Assembly (NCBI GenBank): GCA_949825045.1
Contig: OX463835.1
Span: 24,507,201-24,571,200, forward strand
DNA from: Argyresthia goedartella
Lineage: Eukaryota > Arthropoda > Insecta > Lepidoptera > Argyresthiidae
Direction: 5' to 3'
Length of the DNA: 64,000 nucleotides
Part shown: piece after piece, positions 11,220 to 20,924 of the stretch
Layout of the letters: each line of letters starts with the position of its first letter
How positions within the stretch are numbered: position 1 is the stretch's first letter
Notes under the pieces: model-generated
What the model saw: the letters and a program-made list of their open reading frames with translations, nothing else
Database searches by the model: none
What the model was told of the DNA's origin: nothing
Program-made: the position numbers and the translations under genes

Positions 11220-11474
11220 CTATGCAAATACAACATCTATACAATTTGCTGAGGTTTCAGTTATTCGAGTAGGTTCCATGAAAAGTGGCTTTAAGTTGTG
11301 AGAATTAAAAAAGTTAGTTAGTCTCGTACTAAGGGAGTAAGTTTCTAATAAATTAACATTGAAGTCTCCACATATCATAAGAGTTTTATTATAATATGTC
11401 ATCCATGACTTCTCAAAATCATCAAATGAAGCTGAGGGTGGGCTGTAAACGCTTATTACAATTATGCGCTCCAA
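11220..11474 (-). pseudogene. L-A ORF2 endonuclease (APE-type) fragment
   Basis: The 84-codon frame includes VISVYSPPSASFDDFEK, then MICGDFNVN and a distal SANCIDVVFA. The GDFN and D-V/L-F motifs are conserved in the apurinic-like endonuclease that nicks target DNA for LINE integration. Upstream and downstream parts are broken by stops; 10400-11219 and 11475-12031 are decayed ORF2 sequence with no intact frame. Confidence 0.7.
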
Positions 11475-12031
11475 TTCAACATATGCTACTTCAATGTGGC
11501 TTTCAACTGATAAACATACTATGTCATTACGATTTTTGAACTGTTTTATTTAGAAATATTAGAGAGCCTCCACGAACAGCATGTGATCTGTAAAAAGAAC
11601 TACCAACCTGGTGGTTACTGAAATTGAACATGAGCTCATGGCTTTTTCGCCAATGTTCTGTTTGACATAAAATATCAATGTTAAAAGAGTTCATGTACAA
11701 TTCCAACTCTAATAATTTACTGCTAAAACATTAAATATTTTGGTGGACCAGATTAATAAACTTTGCATTTATTTTACAATTTTGAGTTTTTCTTTTTTTA
11801 TTATGTATTTTATTAATATTATTTGACGGGCTAGAGACTTCCTCTAATGTCGTTGTATGTAATTTAAATGACTTGGAAAAACTTCCAAGGTTTTGTTTGA
11901 AACATCAGTATAATGCTCAATAGAGGCATTATGTGTAGCCAAATTTTTGGCAGATTAAAATAATAGGATAGCGAATTTGCTAGTTGTCTTTTGCAATAAC
12001 TAGGAAGGTAATATTTACCTTTAGTCAAATA

Positions 12032-12508
12032 TTATTTACTTCTACTAACAAAACTGTTAGTATCCATTACATGTATATTATTATTGCATGATATAGTATG
12101 CAAGGTCATATTCAGCTTATATCTATGGTGGTTTTCTGATTGTGACAGGCTGTCACTGTAAGGGAATGTGAACATAACAATTTGTTTTACTTTTAAAGAC
12201 CAGAGCTTGTCTAAATATTTAATTAAGTCAGACTTGTTCACATTACCCCTATTACCGAGGCATATGATTAAATAAGAGTCATCACTATATGTAGGGTTAT
12301 CTACTTTTTGTATAATATCATGCAGATTACAGTTTGGTAACCAATTATTTATTACCGTATGCTCCATATACATATTTAATAATTGGCCCATATTTTTTCC
12401 AAGTTCATCGCTGTACATAATTGTTTTTATACCTGGATATGAAGCGCTGACATCCAGAAGGGAAGTAGCTGACGGAGCATAGTCCGGCACACAACAGCAG
12501 CTCTCCAT
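12032..12508 (-). pseudogene. L-A ORF1 C-terminal esterase-like domain
   Basis: A 158-codon frame reads MESCCCVPDYAPSATS..., continuing with IMYSDELGKNMGQLL, a central LIICLGNRGN segment and a terminal TISCNNNIHVMDTN. The order matches the ORF1 C-terminal domain of the plus-strand element at 62400-62790 (VVYSDKIGVDFG..., IVIMVGNHPN, NITCHHSDAILYFD). An SGNH-hydrolase-like esterase domain is known from ORF1 of some CR1-clade LINEs. I assign it by this parallel; the catalytic Ser is not obvious. Confidence 0.6.
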
Positions 12509-12561
12509 TATTTTATTTTATAGGCTATCCTGGCTACTGAGAACTGCATCCATAGCTAGAT

Positions 12562-13630
12562 GAGGAGGTAAAAAGCAAAACGTGTTTTGTCCGTCACCTC
12601 CAAATGACGGGAAAACAGAAAAAACTTCTAATTATCTCATACCTTGCAAAAACAATTAGATGTCTATTTTGTATGAAAGATATTATGTTAGGGAGCATAA
12701 AAATGTTCCGTTTACTTTTAGATTCAACCTGATTTAGCTAGAACATAGAAAATTAAATTGGACAAAAACTTTTTTGCATGAACTTCAGGGACAAATCACC
12801 TTTTTCATGGATGGGTTTTTTATATTGTTTTGCATGAAACTAAATAAAATAACAGCAATAGTTTTTATTATAATTATTTATTTTACTTCTATTTCTATGT
12901 ATTATTATGGATAATACCTGTTCTAAACAGTCACAACTTAAAAATTACAGCAATGGTTTTCATTAATATTATTTATTTTATTTATATTCCTATTATATTT
13001 ATAGGATACTTCCTCTTCTAAACAGTCAAGCTTGTCGGCAACTCTGTAAAGGTTTTGTCTTATTGCTTGAACCATATTTGGTGTTATCTTGCTACATTTA
13101 AATCTTTTATTAGAGTCATTGAGAGTATAAGGCACATAGAATGTCTATGCTGCCAGAAGGAGCAGAGTGCCTTTTAATCTTCGCTTCAGCTCTTTTACCT
13201 TCTGTTGATTTTCTTTTTCGACTTCTACGCTAGCTTCTCGAACAAGAACCGTTTCAGTTTCATCTTCGTCCATTATTTCAACTGATAAACTGTTTTGAAT
13301 AAGAAATTTACGAAATTGCACTGCAAAATGAATAAAATAAAATTATAACCTCAAAGTCGTTAAGTTACGTTCAAAAAGTGTTTTGTCCATCGGAAACTGA
13401 CGCTCTGATTGGAGGAACGGACCAATCACTTTATGAACGAAACTTCAGCTTGGACAAAGCGCTTTTTGCTTGTAAGGTCGTTTCTGAGCCAAGATTTTGT
13501 ATAGGACCGAACACGTTTTGACAAAAATCTAAAACACAGAAATGTTGCTATTTAGAAAATGGAGGGAATGGCAATCATAATTTTTTTTCTTACTTTTTGT
13601 GACAAAACACGTTTTGATTTTTACCTCCTC
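12562..13630 (-). mobile_element. Unclassified TIR DNA element with 4-bp TSD (AGAT), inside L-A ORF1
   Basis: The termini are ~30-bp inverted repeats with one mismatch, beginning GAGGAGGTAAAAA and continuing into CAAAACGTGTTTTGTC at both ends (12562-12591 and 13601-13630). AGAT flanks both sides (12558-12561 and 13631-13634). The L-A ORF1 frame is restored across the site when the element and one AGAT are taken out. A 4-bp AGAT duplication does not fit piggyBac (TTAA), Tc1 (TA) or hAT (8 bp), so no superfamily is assigned. A transposon-like gene fragment lies inside on the minus strand. Confidence 0.75.
12938..13325 (-). pseudogene. Gene fragment inside the TIR element, function unknown
   Basis: After a plausible splice acceptor (TTTTGCAG near 13318-13325, minus strand) an open frame starts QFRKFLIQNSLSVEIMDEDE, passes through an acidic then Lys/Glu-rich coiled-coil-like part, and meets a stop at about 13146. 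It continues as KCSKITPNMVQAIRQNLYRV... to 12938. One in-frame stop therefore splits it. The composition suggests a DNA-element accessory or transposase N-terminal exon, but I recognise no domain. No catalytic region is present in this 1.07-kb element, so it would be non-autonomous. Confidence 0.45.
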
Positions 13631-14085
13631 AGATTAAGTTCCCTGATTTCCTCTCTGGTTTTGTCACTGAGGCCAACGTAGTGCCCCAGGGAGTGCTCCG
13701 CCAGGTCAAGTTTGCATCTTAGCTCATGCATGTTGTCCTCATAGCTAATCTGGTTATTTTTTATTTATTTTTTTATTTATTTATTTATTTAAAATTTGGA
13801 AAACCAACAGCTATAAAATAATTTCTTTAAAAACTAAAATAGAAATAGAAAGCCAATTACAGGTATTCACTTATAGAAATGGAACAAAAATTAAACATGG
13901 GAACACTCATCATATTTGTCACACTTGCCAATTAAAACAAACAGTGAGATATTGACACAAAAACCATATTAAAAAAGCCTTGCCTTGACAATATTGGTAT
14001 GAAATATATCTATGTCCAACAACTTGCTAAAACAGTTAACAGTCCTGCTTGCTCGTATCAAAAATGAATTTTGTCTATAGTTAGT

Positions 14086-14427
14086 TCAGGCTCTAGGCAC
14101 ATTTAATGGAGGGTTGAATCTGAGTGACCTTTGTGGAACAACAAATTTAAGTTTGCTCAGGAGGACCGGACAATCGATATCATTATTAATTATTTTTAAC
14201 ATATATAGGTAATCGGCAATATTCCGCCTATTTTGAAGAGGTAAAAAGTGAAATTGTTTACAGAGATTTCGATAGTTATTGGATTTATAGGGAATTTTAA
14301 CTCTAAAACATAGGTACCTCAGGAACCGCTTTTGGATATTTTCAATACGATCTATGTAAGTGGCATAGTTCGGGTTCCATATCTGAGACGCATACTCAAG
14401 GTTACTTCTTACAAATGTACAATATAA
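14086..14427 (-). pseudogene. J1 ORF2, C-terminal end
   Basis: The reading contains CTFVRSNLEYASQIWNPNY, then RIENIQKRFLRYL and a terminal RFNPPLNVPRA. It is the region after the palm/thumb in Jockey-like ORF2. It continues directly the frame that stops at 16790 on the other side of the plus-strand LINE, so the two are halves of one ORF2. The stop is followed by a 3' UTR and the TAAA-repeat tail. Confidence 0.75.
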
Positions 14428-14520
14428 TACCACTACATAACAGGTTCCGTTATAATTTGCGACTCGAAAAACAATGAAACTGGGTACAGATATATAAATA
14501 GATTCGATAATCAACAACTT

Positions 14521-14978
14521 GTGAACGAGTTACGTAAAATTAACTGGCAACCTGTTATGGAGTTAACCAATCCGAATGATATATTTGATTGCATTACAAA
14601 TCAGTTTTCGCAGGTGTATAAAAATTGTAAAAAGAAATGTAAAATAAAAATAGGTAAACGTAACGATTGTAAATGGGCAAATAGTCGTTTAATTTATATG
14701 TGCAAAAAAAAGGAAGAGCTTTTTGAAATTTGGAAACAAGATGAAAGCAACAAAGTAAATTTATTATGTATAATAGGTATAGAAATCTCGCAAATAAATA
14801 TATAAATAAGACTAGAAATAAGCATATTAAACAGACTATATCTGATAACTTTCAACATTCAAAAAAAGTATGGCAAATTATTAACTGTGTCTGTGGTAAA
14901 ATTTATAAGTCCTTAGATGACGTTATATTAAAACATTTTAAGGATGATTTAAAAACAATTTGTAATAAATTTGCATAG
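14521..14978 (+). pseudogene. Plus-strand LINE ORF2, linker before the reverse transcriptase
   Basis: Lys/Asn-rich reading starting VNELRKINWQPVMELTNPND and containing KRNDCKWANSRLIYMCKKKEE, typical of the region between LINE endonuclease and reverse transcriptase. It continues in another frame as NRYRNLANKYINKTRNKHIK after a frameshift near 14766, and ends at a stop by 14978. Confidence 0.6.
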
Positions 14979-15025
14979 GGTTTCTCAGATAACATTAAAA
15001 ATTTAAGCACGGTTGTGATGTTAAG

Positions 15026-16247
15026 TTGTTATCAGATAATACGTATCAAAAGGAATCAAATATTTCAATCAGATTTAAGTGTGCAACAAATAAAGTAATA
15101 CATAAAATAATTAAAAGCATGAATAAAAATAAAAGTCCAGGTATTGATAGCATAAGAGTAAAAGACTTATTAAGTATAAGCGAAGAGATAACTCCAGTAA
15201 TTAGTCACCTAATTAATGCATGTATTTCCACGTCACTCTATCCTGACCAGCTGAAAATAGGCATAATCAGACCTGAGCATAAAAAGGGTTGCTATAGCAA
15301 TGTAGACAACTATAGGTCTATTACAATATTATCTTGCGTCGATAAAGTAGTTGAGAGATACCTCGGTAACGAAATAACAGATTTCTTAACAAAGAACAAA
15401 TTAATTAATGACAAACAGTACGGGTTTCAAAGAGGGCGTAGTACCTCGCAGCTGCTTTCTCGATTTGTCGATGAGGTCAACCATCACCTGGATAATCGAA
15501 ATCAGGTGCTGGTTGTCTTCATTGACTTCAGTAGGGCATTTGATGTCTTAAATTATAATATGCTTTTTTCTAAGTTGCAGCAGATTGGTGTGCGGGGCCC
15601 AATGTTGGAATGGTTTCGAGATTATCATAAAAAATAGACATACATTAGTCAGTGTAAATGGGTACATCAGCGATCCTATTCCCACAGAACAGGGAACGGC
15701 CCAGGGTTCAATCTTGGGACCAACAGAATATCTGGTCTACGTTAACGACATGGGCAGTCTCTTCCAAAACGGCTCCGTGTACCAGTTTGCTGATGACACA
15801 TGTTTGGTTGCGCACAGTAGGGACATTTTTGAGGCGCAGAGAATTATGCAAAACAATTATGACTTACTATGCAAATGGGCACACGATATGGGTCTTGTTA
15901 TTAATGCCAATAAAGCAAAACTTTTGCATATAAGATCACCCTACATAAAATGTCTTACTGATCCAACTGTAGTATCACATAGCCACCAATGTTTGCATGA
16001 CCAGCCTGTCTCATGTAGCTGTGAAAAACTTGAACTAGTGAGTCAGCATACTTATCTGGGCATCATCATTGATAAACATCTTAATTGGAAACCTCAGGTA
16101 GAATACATATGTAACAAATTGAGATCACTTCGTGCTAAATTTTCTATCCTTAAATTTAAATTACCTTATAATATACTAAGAATGTTGTACTTATCATTAG
16201 GTGAATCAATAATAGGTTATGGACTCAGTAGTTATGGTCATATATAA
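15026..16247 (+). pseudogene. Plus-strand LINE reverse transcriptase
   Basis: In order: MNKNKSPGIDSI, LKIGIIRPEHKKGCYSNVDN, YGFQRGRSTSQLLS, VVFIDFSRAFD (first catalytic Asp), then after one frameshift at about 15600-15640, GTAQGSILGPTEYLVYVNDM and VYQFADDTCLV with an intact FADD. YLGIIIDKHLNWK follows. All reverse-transcriptase blocks are therefore present with catalytic Asp residues kept, but the frameshift and downstream stops inactivate it. A further C-terminal piece lies at 16343-16648. Confidence 0.85.
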
Positions 16248-16342
16248 CTAACATTGACTTAATATACAAACTTCAACTAAGCATACTTAAAACAATTATC
16301 CCAAAATATTTAATAAACAAATATAAAGAAGATGAAATAGGG

Positions 16343-16648
16343 TTGTTGAAGCACTGCAGAATTATGTCAGCTTACAATAAAATTAATTACCAAATAGTAC
16401 TTGAGGAATACCATCACATTGAGTCCCTAACTGCTAGAGTTAGGCATAGTAAACTGCGCAAACTAAACAGTACACCAATGTTTGTTCTACCTAAATATAA
16501 TAATGAATATGGTAAAAGGACGTGGAAATATACGCTACCCAACATATTAAACAGGCTTCCGCATACATTGCAAAACAGTATCTTAAAGATCTACAAGACC
16601 TGTAAACATTTATTAAAAAAACACTATATATTGGGATCAAGTGAATGA
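16343..16648 (+). pseudogene. Plus-strand LINE ORF2, C-terminal end
   Basis: This frame (LKHCRIMSAYNKINYQIVLE ... GKRTWKYTLPNILNRLPHTL) has the W-K/Y-x-L-P-x-x-L-N-x-L-P pattern found near the end of many LINE ORF2 proteins. It is separated from the reverse transcriptase by stops between 16247 and 16342. The 3' UTR and A-rich tail follow to 16782. Confidence 0.65.
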
Positions 16649-16789
16649 CTTTATAATGCTGTAATGCGACTCATTCGTGCAAGCATAAACCTCAAATAGG
16701 TTTAAAGCGCGTCTAGTTTATTTTTTTTAACTATTGTATTGTTATGTGATGAACAAATAAAATAAAATAAAAAAAAAAAAAGTTTTATA

Positions 16790-17400
16790 GTTTTGATATT
16801 AGTAAAACTCTTAGATATTCGCATAACAAAACCCAGTGATTTCGAAGCTTTATTGACAATTTTATCAACATGACGATCAAAGAGCAACCTTGAGTCATGG
16901 TGTACACCGAGATCACGCATTATATTACATCTAGAAAGATCCTGGCCTTGTACAATATAGTTTGTGTGAAGAACATTGAATTTACGGGTAAAAGTACAGA
17001 CGAAACATTTAGAAGGATTCAGCTCTAACTTATTGATACGGCAATAATCTTCTAAGCGAGTGAGATCTGCCTGAAGATCTCATGTTAATGTGATTGCATT
17101 AACATGAGATGATATAATAGAATAAATTTTCATATCACCTGCGAAACTCAATAGATTTGATGAATTAAAACACGATTCGATATCTCCCACATAAATGATA
17201 AACAATAAAGGACCAAGCAGGGATCCCTGAGGGACTCCGCTTGGAACAGGGACCCAACTAGTAACGTAATTGTTGAGGACGACAGCCTGGGATCTATTAT
17301 CGATATAAGATGAAAACCACCTCAGCAGATCACCATGTATTCCCGTTCCAATAAGCTTATTTATCAATGTATTATGATCTATTCTATCAAACGCCTTACT
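16790..17400 (-). pseudogene. J1 ORF2, reverse-transcriptase palm and thumb (broken)
   Basis: The reading from 17367 contains GVPQGSLLGPLLFIIYVGDI and then LLSFAGDMKIYS; the catalytic FADD is FAGD, a lost Asp. The later part (16920 onward) reads MRDLGVHHDSRLLFDRHVDK and stops at the plus-strand LINE. Stops at about 17080 and 17405 separate it from the longer upstream frame. The protein continues at 14427. Confidence 0.75.
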
Positions 17401-17408
17401 ATAATCTG

Positions 17409-19232
17409 TTATATAACATCGACATGCTGACCATTATCCATTTCTTCAGTGATGTGATCATTCAGGAGTATGAGGTTTGACACTGTGGATTTTCCTCTCA
17501 AGAATCCATGTTGAAATGGGCTAAATGTATTTTTTAAGACACCGTACACTTGGTTATAAACTATTGTTTCGAAAACTTTGGCAATAATGCATAGTTTGGA
17601 TATAGGTCTATAATTGCTCATTTCCGTTTTAGAATCCTTCTTATGGACTGGGGTTATAAAAGCAGATTTCCATAGGCTAGGAACAATATTACATGAAAGT
17701 GATTTACTAAATAAGGCAGCCATTGGATAGGCGATAGTTGAAGAACTCTTTAGAAGGAATTTCGACGAGATATTATCAGGACCGGGTGCTTTTGATGTAT
17801 CTAGTTTATTCAGCAAAATCTTAACTTCCATAGGGTTAACCTCAATATTGCCTAAATCAGTGGTTATATTATTAGGAGTTGAATGACCAATGGCAGTAGT
17901 ATTAAGTGAGGGAGATGAATTAAAACCTTTCGTAGGGTTAAGGAAAGTAGACTGAAAAAATGTGGAGAATACATTAAAAATTGTCTCCCCACTAGAAAAA
18001 GTAGTATTATTATATGTCATCGAGCTTGGGATAGATAGAGATTGAGATCTATTTTTTACGAAACTCCAGAAATGCTTAGGATTTTTTATTATTGCATCCT
18101 CAGTCGACTGAATATAATTTTGATAACAACTCGATTCCATGCGATTAACTCTGTCACGAAAAAGCATATAGGTTAGTTCGTCTGATCTATTACCATATTT
18201 TTTGAATTTTACTAAAAACTTATACTTTTCCTTAATAGCTTTTTTTAAAGCTGTATTATACCATATAGGATACGAATAGTTACGGATGCCTTTAATTGGT
18301 ATATACTTACTATGTAGATCATATATAAATTTATTAAATAAAGTAACGCACTCATCAATTGAACAGGATAGAAACTTGGCATTCCAATCGACACTACTAA
18401 TTGCATTATTTATTGATTCAAAATCGCCCTTGTCATATACATAGCGGGTACGCGGCGCGTAGTCTAATGATGGGGTTTCGAATGATTTAGCATTTAACAA
18501 TAGAACAGGATGATGCAAATCAATTTTTGGCGTTAGAGGGTCAACACACTTAGAAATCGTTATCAATTGATTAGAATAAACTAGATCAAGAATTCTATCA
18601 GACGCGTTGGTTATTCCGTTATACTGATCGAAACCCAAGGAACTAATTTCATCAGTTAGCAAAAATTCGTCCGTACTGCTAATATTTGGCGGGTAAAATC
18701 TCGAATGATCGGTTGGTGTGGTAGCCCAAACAATGCCGCTCAGACTAAAGTCCCCAACAATAAGGAACGCATCGGACGGGTTATTTGAAACAGCGTTGTT
18801 CAGATTAGTAAGAAAATTAGATAATTGAGAACTAAATGACAAGCCATTGTTCTGTGCACACAAATATATCACGCACAGGTACAAGTCAATCCACTTACGT
18901 GTAAGAGCTTGTTTTATACGTAGGCATAACCAGAGGTCTTCTGCCGTGGAGTTGAAATGGGGCAATAATTTAACTTGCAAGTGCTTACGCGTAGCTATCA
19001 GGACACCACCGCCCATTACTTGATCAGTTGAGCAGTAGTCGCGGTCTCTACGCCAAACTAGGTACCGATCATCCAAGAACTCCGATTTAGATATACTATC
19101 CAATAACCATGTCTCAGTTAAGATTATTACATCATATGCACTCAAACACGCATTACGATAAACCTCCTCAGTTTTCGTTCGTAGTCCACGTACTTTCTGA
19201 TAATAAATACTTAAGCCATTAAACGAAATCAT
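17409..19232 (-). CDS. J1 ORF2 N-terminal two thirds: endonuclease plus start of reverse transcriptase
   Basis: A 607-codon frame, long for such an old nest. Residues ~1-230 are the APE-type endonuclease: ILTETWLLDSISKSEF, MGGGVLIATRK, FLIVGDFSLSGIVW and a closing ILDLVY. Normally GDFN is conserved; here it is GDFS. Residues ~300-420 form the linker. From about 480 the reverse transcriptase begins: SKAPGPDNISSKFLLKSS, SAFITPVHKKDSKTEMSNYR, FSPFQHGFLRGKSTVSNLIL. The frame closes just before the first catalytic block. It would nick and prime at the target during retrotransposition, but this copy is inactive because of the downstream FAGD change, stops and the LINE insertion. Confidence 0.8.
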   Translation of the reverse strand: MISFNGLSIYYQKVRGLRTKTEEVYRNACLSAYDVIILTETWLLDSISKSEFLDDRYLVWRRDRDYCSTDQVMGGGVLIATRKHLQVKLLPHFNSTAEDLWLCLRIKQALTRKWIDLYLCVIYLCAQNNGLSFSSQLSNFLTNLNNAVSNNPSDAFLIVGDFSLSGIVWATTPTDHSRFYPPNISSTDEFLLTDEISSLGFDQYNGITNASDRILDLVYSNQLITISKCVDPLTPKIDLHHPVLLLNAKSFETPSLDYAPRTRYVYDKGDFESINNAISSVDWNAKFLSCSIDECVTLFNKFIYDLHSKYIPIKGIRNYSYPIWYNTALKKAIKEKYKFLVKFKKYGNRSDELTYMLFRDRVNRMESSCYQNYIQSTEDAIIKNPKHFWSFVKNRSQSLSIPSSMTYNNTTFSSGETIFNVFSTFFQSTFLNPTKGFNSSPSLNTTAIGHSTPNNITTDLGNIEVNPMEVKILLNKLDTSKAPGPDNISSKFLLKSSSTIAYPMAALFSKSLSCNIVPSLWKSAFITPVHKKDSKTEMSNYRPISKLCIIAKVFETIVYNQVYGVLKNTFSPFQHGFLRGKSTVSNLILLNDHITEEMDNGQHVDVI

Positions 19233-19631
19233 TGCAAACTAAAACAAACATAGCAACACAATAAGCAGCGGTATGAAAAGCCAGAATAATAAACAATTTT
19301 GGTAAAAACACAATAGAATATAGATATAGTGAGCGCGGGTAGGTTTATAGATCCACAGTGAAATCGCCAAGCGTGCGAAGTAAATAGATAGTTTGCGGAA
19401 TTAATGTGAGCAAATGAGATGGATGCCTCATTCAGCGAGGATAACATGATACGATAGTAACAAGCTGATGGCAAGGCAGGGGTGCACAACAATTTACAAA
19501 GTGACGAAACTACAGTAATTATATTTACATATAAGAATGACTTATAGTTAATAACGTTGTTTATAATGGGGCAGTGAGGTGACCAACATATTAAGCAATT
19601 TTGTTTAAATCATTTTCACGTCTGATTACGA

Positions 19632-20297
19632 TCACTTTTGAAGAGTCGTCGCGGCGTGTATTTTACCGTGCTTTATCCACACAAATTTGAAACTCTTCTC
19701 CCGAGCAGTGGTCTTCGTTAAAGTGAGTAGTTTTTTCTGGTCCATACTCAAGTGGTCATTAATGTACACTCTGCCAGTAGCTCCTTGGAACCCGATATCC
19801 GCGGCCACCAACTTTTCAGCACGTGCTGCCGCGATGAAATCTTCCTTAATATATCTGTTTAAAAAACCGACTATTATAAGTTTCTCTTTAGTATTGTGCA
19901 TAGGAACCCTAGATATATAATTAATCTGGGACTTAGGCACAGCGTAACCAATTTAGCTGCTGACCTTCTCAACGATTGAAAAGAGGTTTTCATCCTTCTT
20001 GCTAGGTACTCCCTTTAATTCAATATTGTTCAGCCGCGATCTTTGTTCCTGGGCAGATAATTCGAGCTTTGTGTTGGTTAATTCCTTTTGCAAATTATGG
20101 ACACTATCCTGAAATTTCTCCAGGTTGGTCACCCTGGTCTCAACACTAGTAAGCCTTCCACCGAGCTCCACGACTTTTTCACTCATGTAGATACATGAGT
20201 CTTTGAGGTCGGACAGCTCTTTTTTGATGGTCTGCATATCTTCCTTGAGTCCTGTCATGCCAGACATATGGCGTCTAAGGTCCCGGAGCTCCTTCAA
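19632..20297 (-). pseudogene. J1 ORF1 (nucleic-acid-binding protein), coiled coil plus RRM-like part
   Basis: Two adjoining frames. The first (20297-19953) is a coiled coil: MKELRDLRRHMSGMTGLKED, with heptad-like leucines through VEKVSS. One stop near 19950 separates it from the second (19940-19632), which reads SQINYISRVPMHNTKEKLII, followed by a segment ending AATTLQK. The order coiled coil then RNA-binding fold matches ORF1 of lepidopteran Jockey-like LINEs, which packages LINE RNA. It lies just upstream of ORF2 in the same orientation. The region 20298-20640 is the 5' UTR. Confidence 0.65.
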
Positions 20298-20645
20298 TAT
20301 GGTGTCCAGAGAGGCATAATTAAGCTGAGCGGTACACAGCTCCAGTTTATCTAAAACCCTTCTTTTGTTACCAAGCTTTGTTACGTTTTTTTTTATTTTT
20401 TAGCATATTTTTGTTGTTTTTTATAAACTTATTTTTAATTTATTTAATTTAATTTTGACATATTTTCTCAACTTATTTTTACTCAGTTTTTCAATTTGTG
20501 TGTGCTGCCCCTGCTGCTGGCTGCCACATTACACACTGAGTCATCCTTAGTAAGGTCAATAGTCAGTCATAGTGGGCAAGCTACAGCCCGCAACAGAGAC
20601 ATGGCCCGAAGAGGTATTAACTGCTACTAACTCATCAAATTAGCT

Positions 20646-20911
20646 CTGCGTGGTCACTGTGGCAGAGTTAATAGCCGCTTCTTCCAGCTGTGTGCTATGT
20701 TGGTGGGCATCACACAGTCCCTTCTCCAGGATTGAAGTTCTGTGCAGGACGGACTCAAACTGAGTGCCATAGTGCTCATCAAACCCATCTATTATTAGTT
20801 GTAGCCTATCCCGTTCCTCACTATTAGAAATATTAATGGAATGTAGCGCGGACAGTTCCCTCTTTAATTTTTGATTATTTCCTAAGGTTTCTAAGATAGC
20901 TTTTTTTAAAG
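20646..20911 (-). pseudogene. L-A ORF1, N-terminal coiled coil
   Basis: Minus-strand reading: KAILETLGNNQKLKRELSAL..., then RDRLQLIIDGFDEHYGTQFE and ILEKGLCDAHQHSTQLEEA. It is Leu/Glu-rich and resembles the coiled coil in the plus-strand CR1-like ORF1 (60900-61224: LLDSLDECYHTHELRLQR). It is cut by J1 at 20645 and continues at 13741. Confidence 0.6.
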
Positions 20912-20919
20912 CTATCTTA
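20892..20919. repeat. Perfect 12-bp inverted repeat with 4-nt loop
   Basis: TAAGATAGCTTT, four T, then AAAGCTATCTTA. It sits at the boundary between the L-A ORF1 and the BEL/Pao gag remnant, so it may mark a junction. Confidence 0.7.
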
Positions 20920-20924
20920 CCTTC

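Larger units (their letters stand above)
14428..16782 (+). mobile_element. 5'-truncated LINE on the plus strand, inserted in J1 ORF2
   Basis: It begins within ORF2 between the endonuclease and the reverse transcriptase and ends with AATAAAATAAAATAAAAAAAAAAAA, a genuine 3' poly(A)-type tail. It interrupts the J1 ORF2 frame cleanly on both sides. The exact 5' junction and duplication could not be resolved (the left flank is AT-rich). It is the youngest layer of the intron nest, since J1 is inside L-A and this element is inside J1. Confidence 0.75.
13747..20640 (-). mobile_element. Jockey-like LINE (J1), apparently full length, inserted in L-A
   Basis: The 5-bp duplication TAGCT (13742-13746 and 20641-20645) bounds it, and the L-A ORF1 frame is continuous across the site without it. 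On the minus strand come a 5' UTR, ORF1 (20297-19632), ORF2 with endonuclease and reverse transcriptase (19232 to about 14086), and a 3' tail of TAAA-type repeats (13795-13757). A plus-strand LINE (about 14428-16782) splits ORF2. Without that insert J1 is about 4.5 kb, a normal length for Jockey-group elements. Clade is inferred from ORF order and motifs, not a tree. Confidence 0.8.
8540..20911 (-). mobile_element. CR1-like LINE (L-A), near full length but multiply interrupted
   Basis: Reading on the minus strand: coiled-coil ORF1 N-terminus (20910-20646), ORF1 middle (13741-13631), ORF1 C-terminal esterase-like part (12561-12032), endonuclease (about 11474-11220), reverse transcriptase (10392-9532), C-terminal region (9494-8924), 3' UTR, and a terminus ending AATAAAGACATTTGGAATTTGGA near 8540. 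The pieces are split by a Jockey-like LINE (13747-20640) and a TIR element (12562-13630); on both sides the ORF1 frame resumes when these are taken out. Stops and frameshifts throughout ORF2, and FAED in place of the usual FADD catalytic motif, show an old dead copy. The whole insertion lies in intron 2 of the zinc-finger gene. Confidence 0.75.

Noticed and set aside
13747..16782. Two separate Jockey-like LINE fragments (14086-14427 and 16790 onward)
   Set aside because: The reading frame is continuous between them and one TAGCT duplication encloses both, so they are one element.
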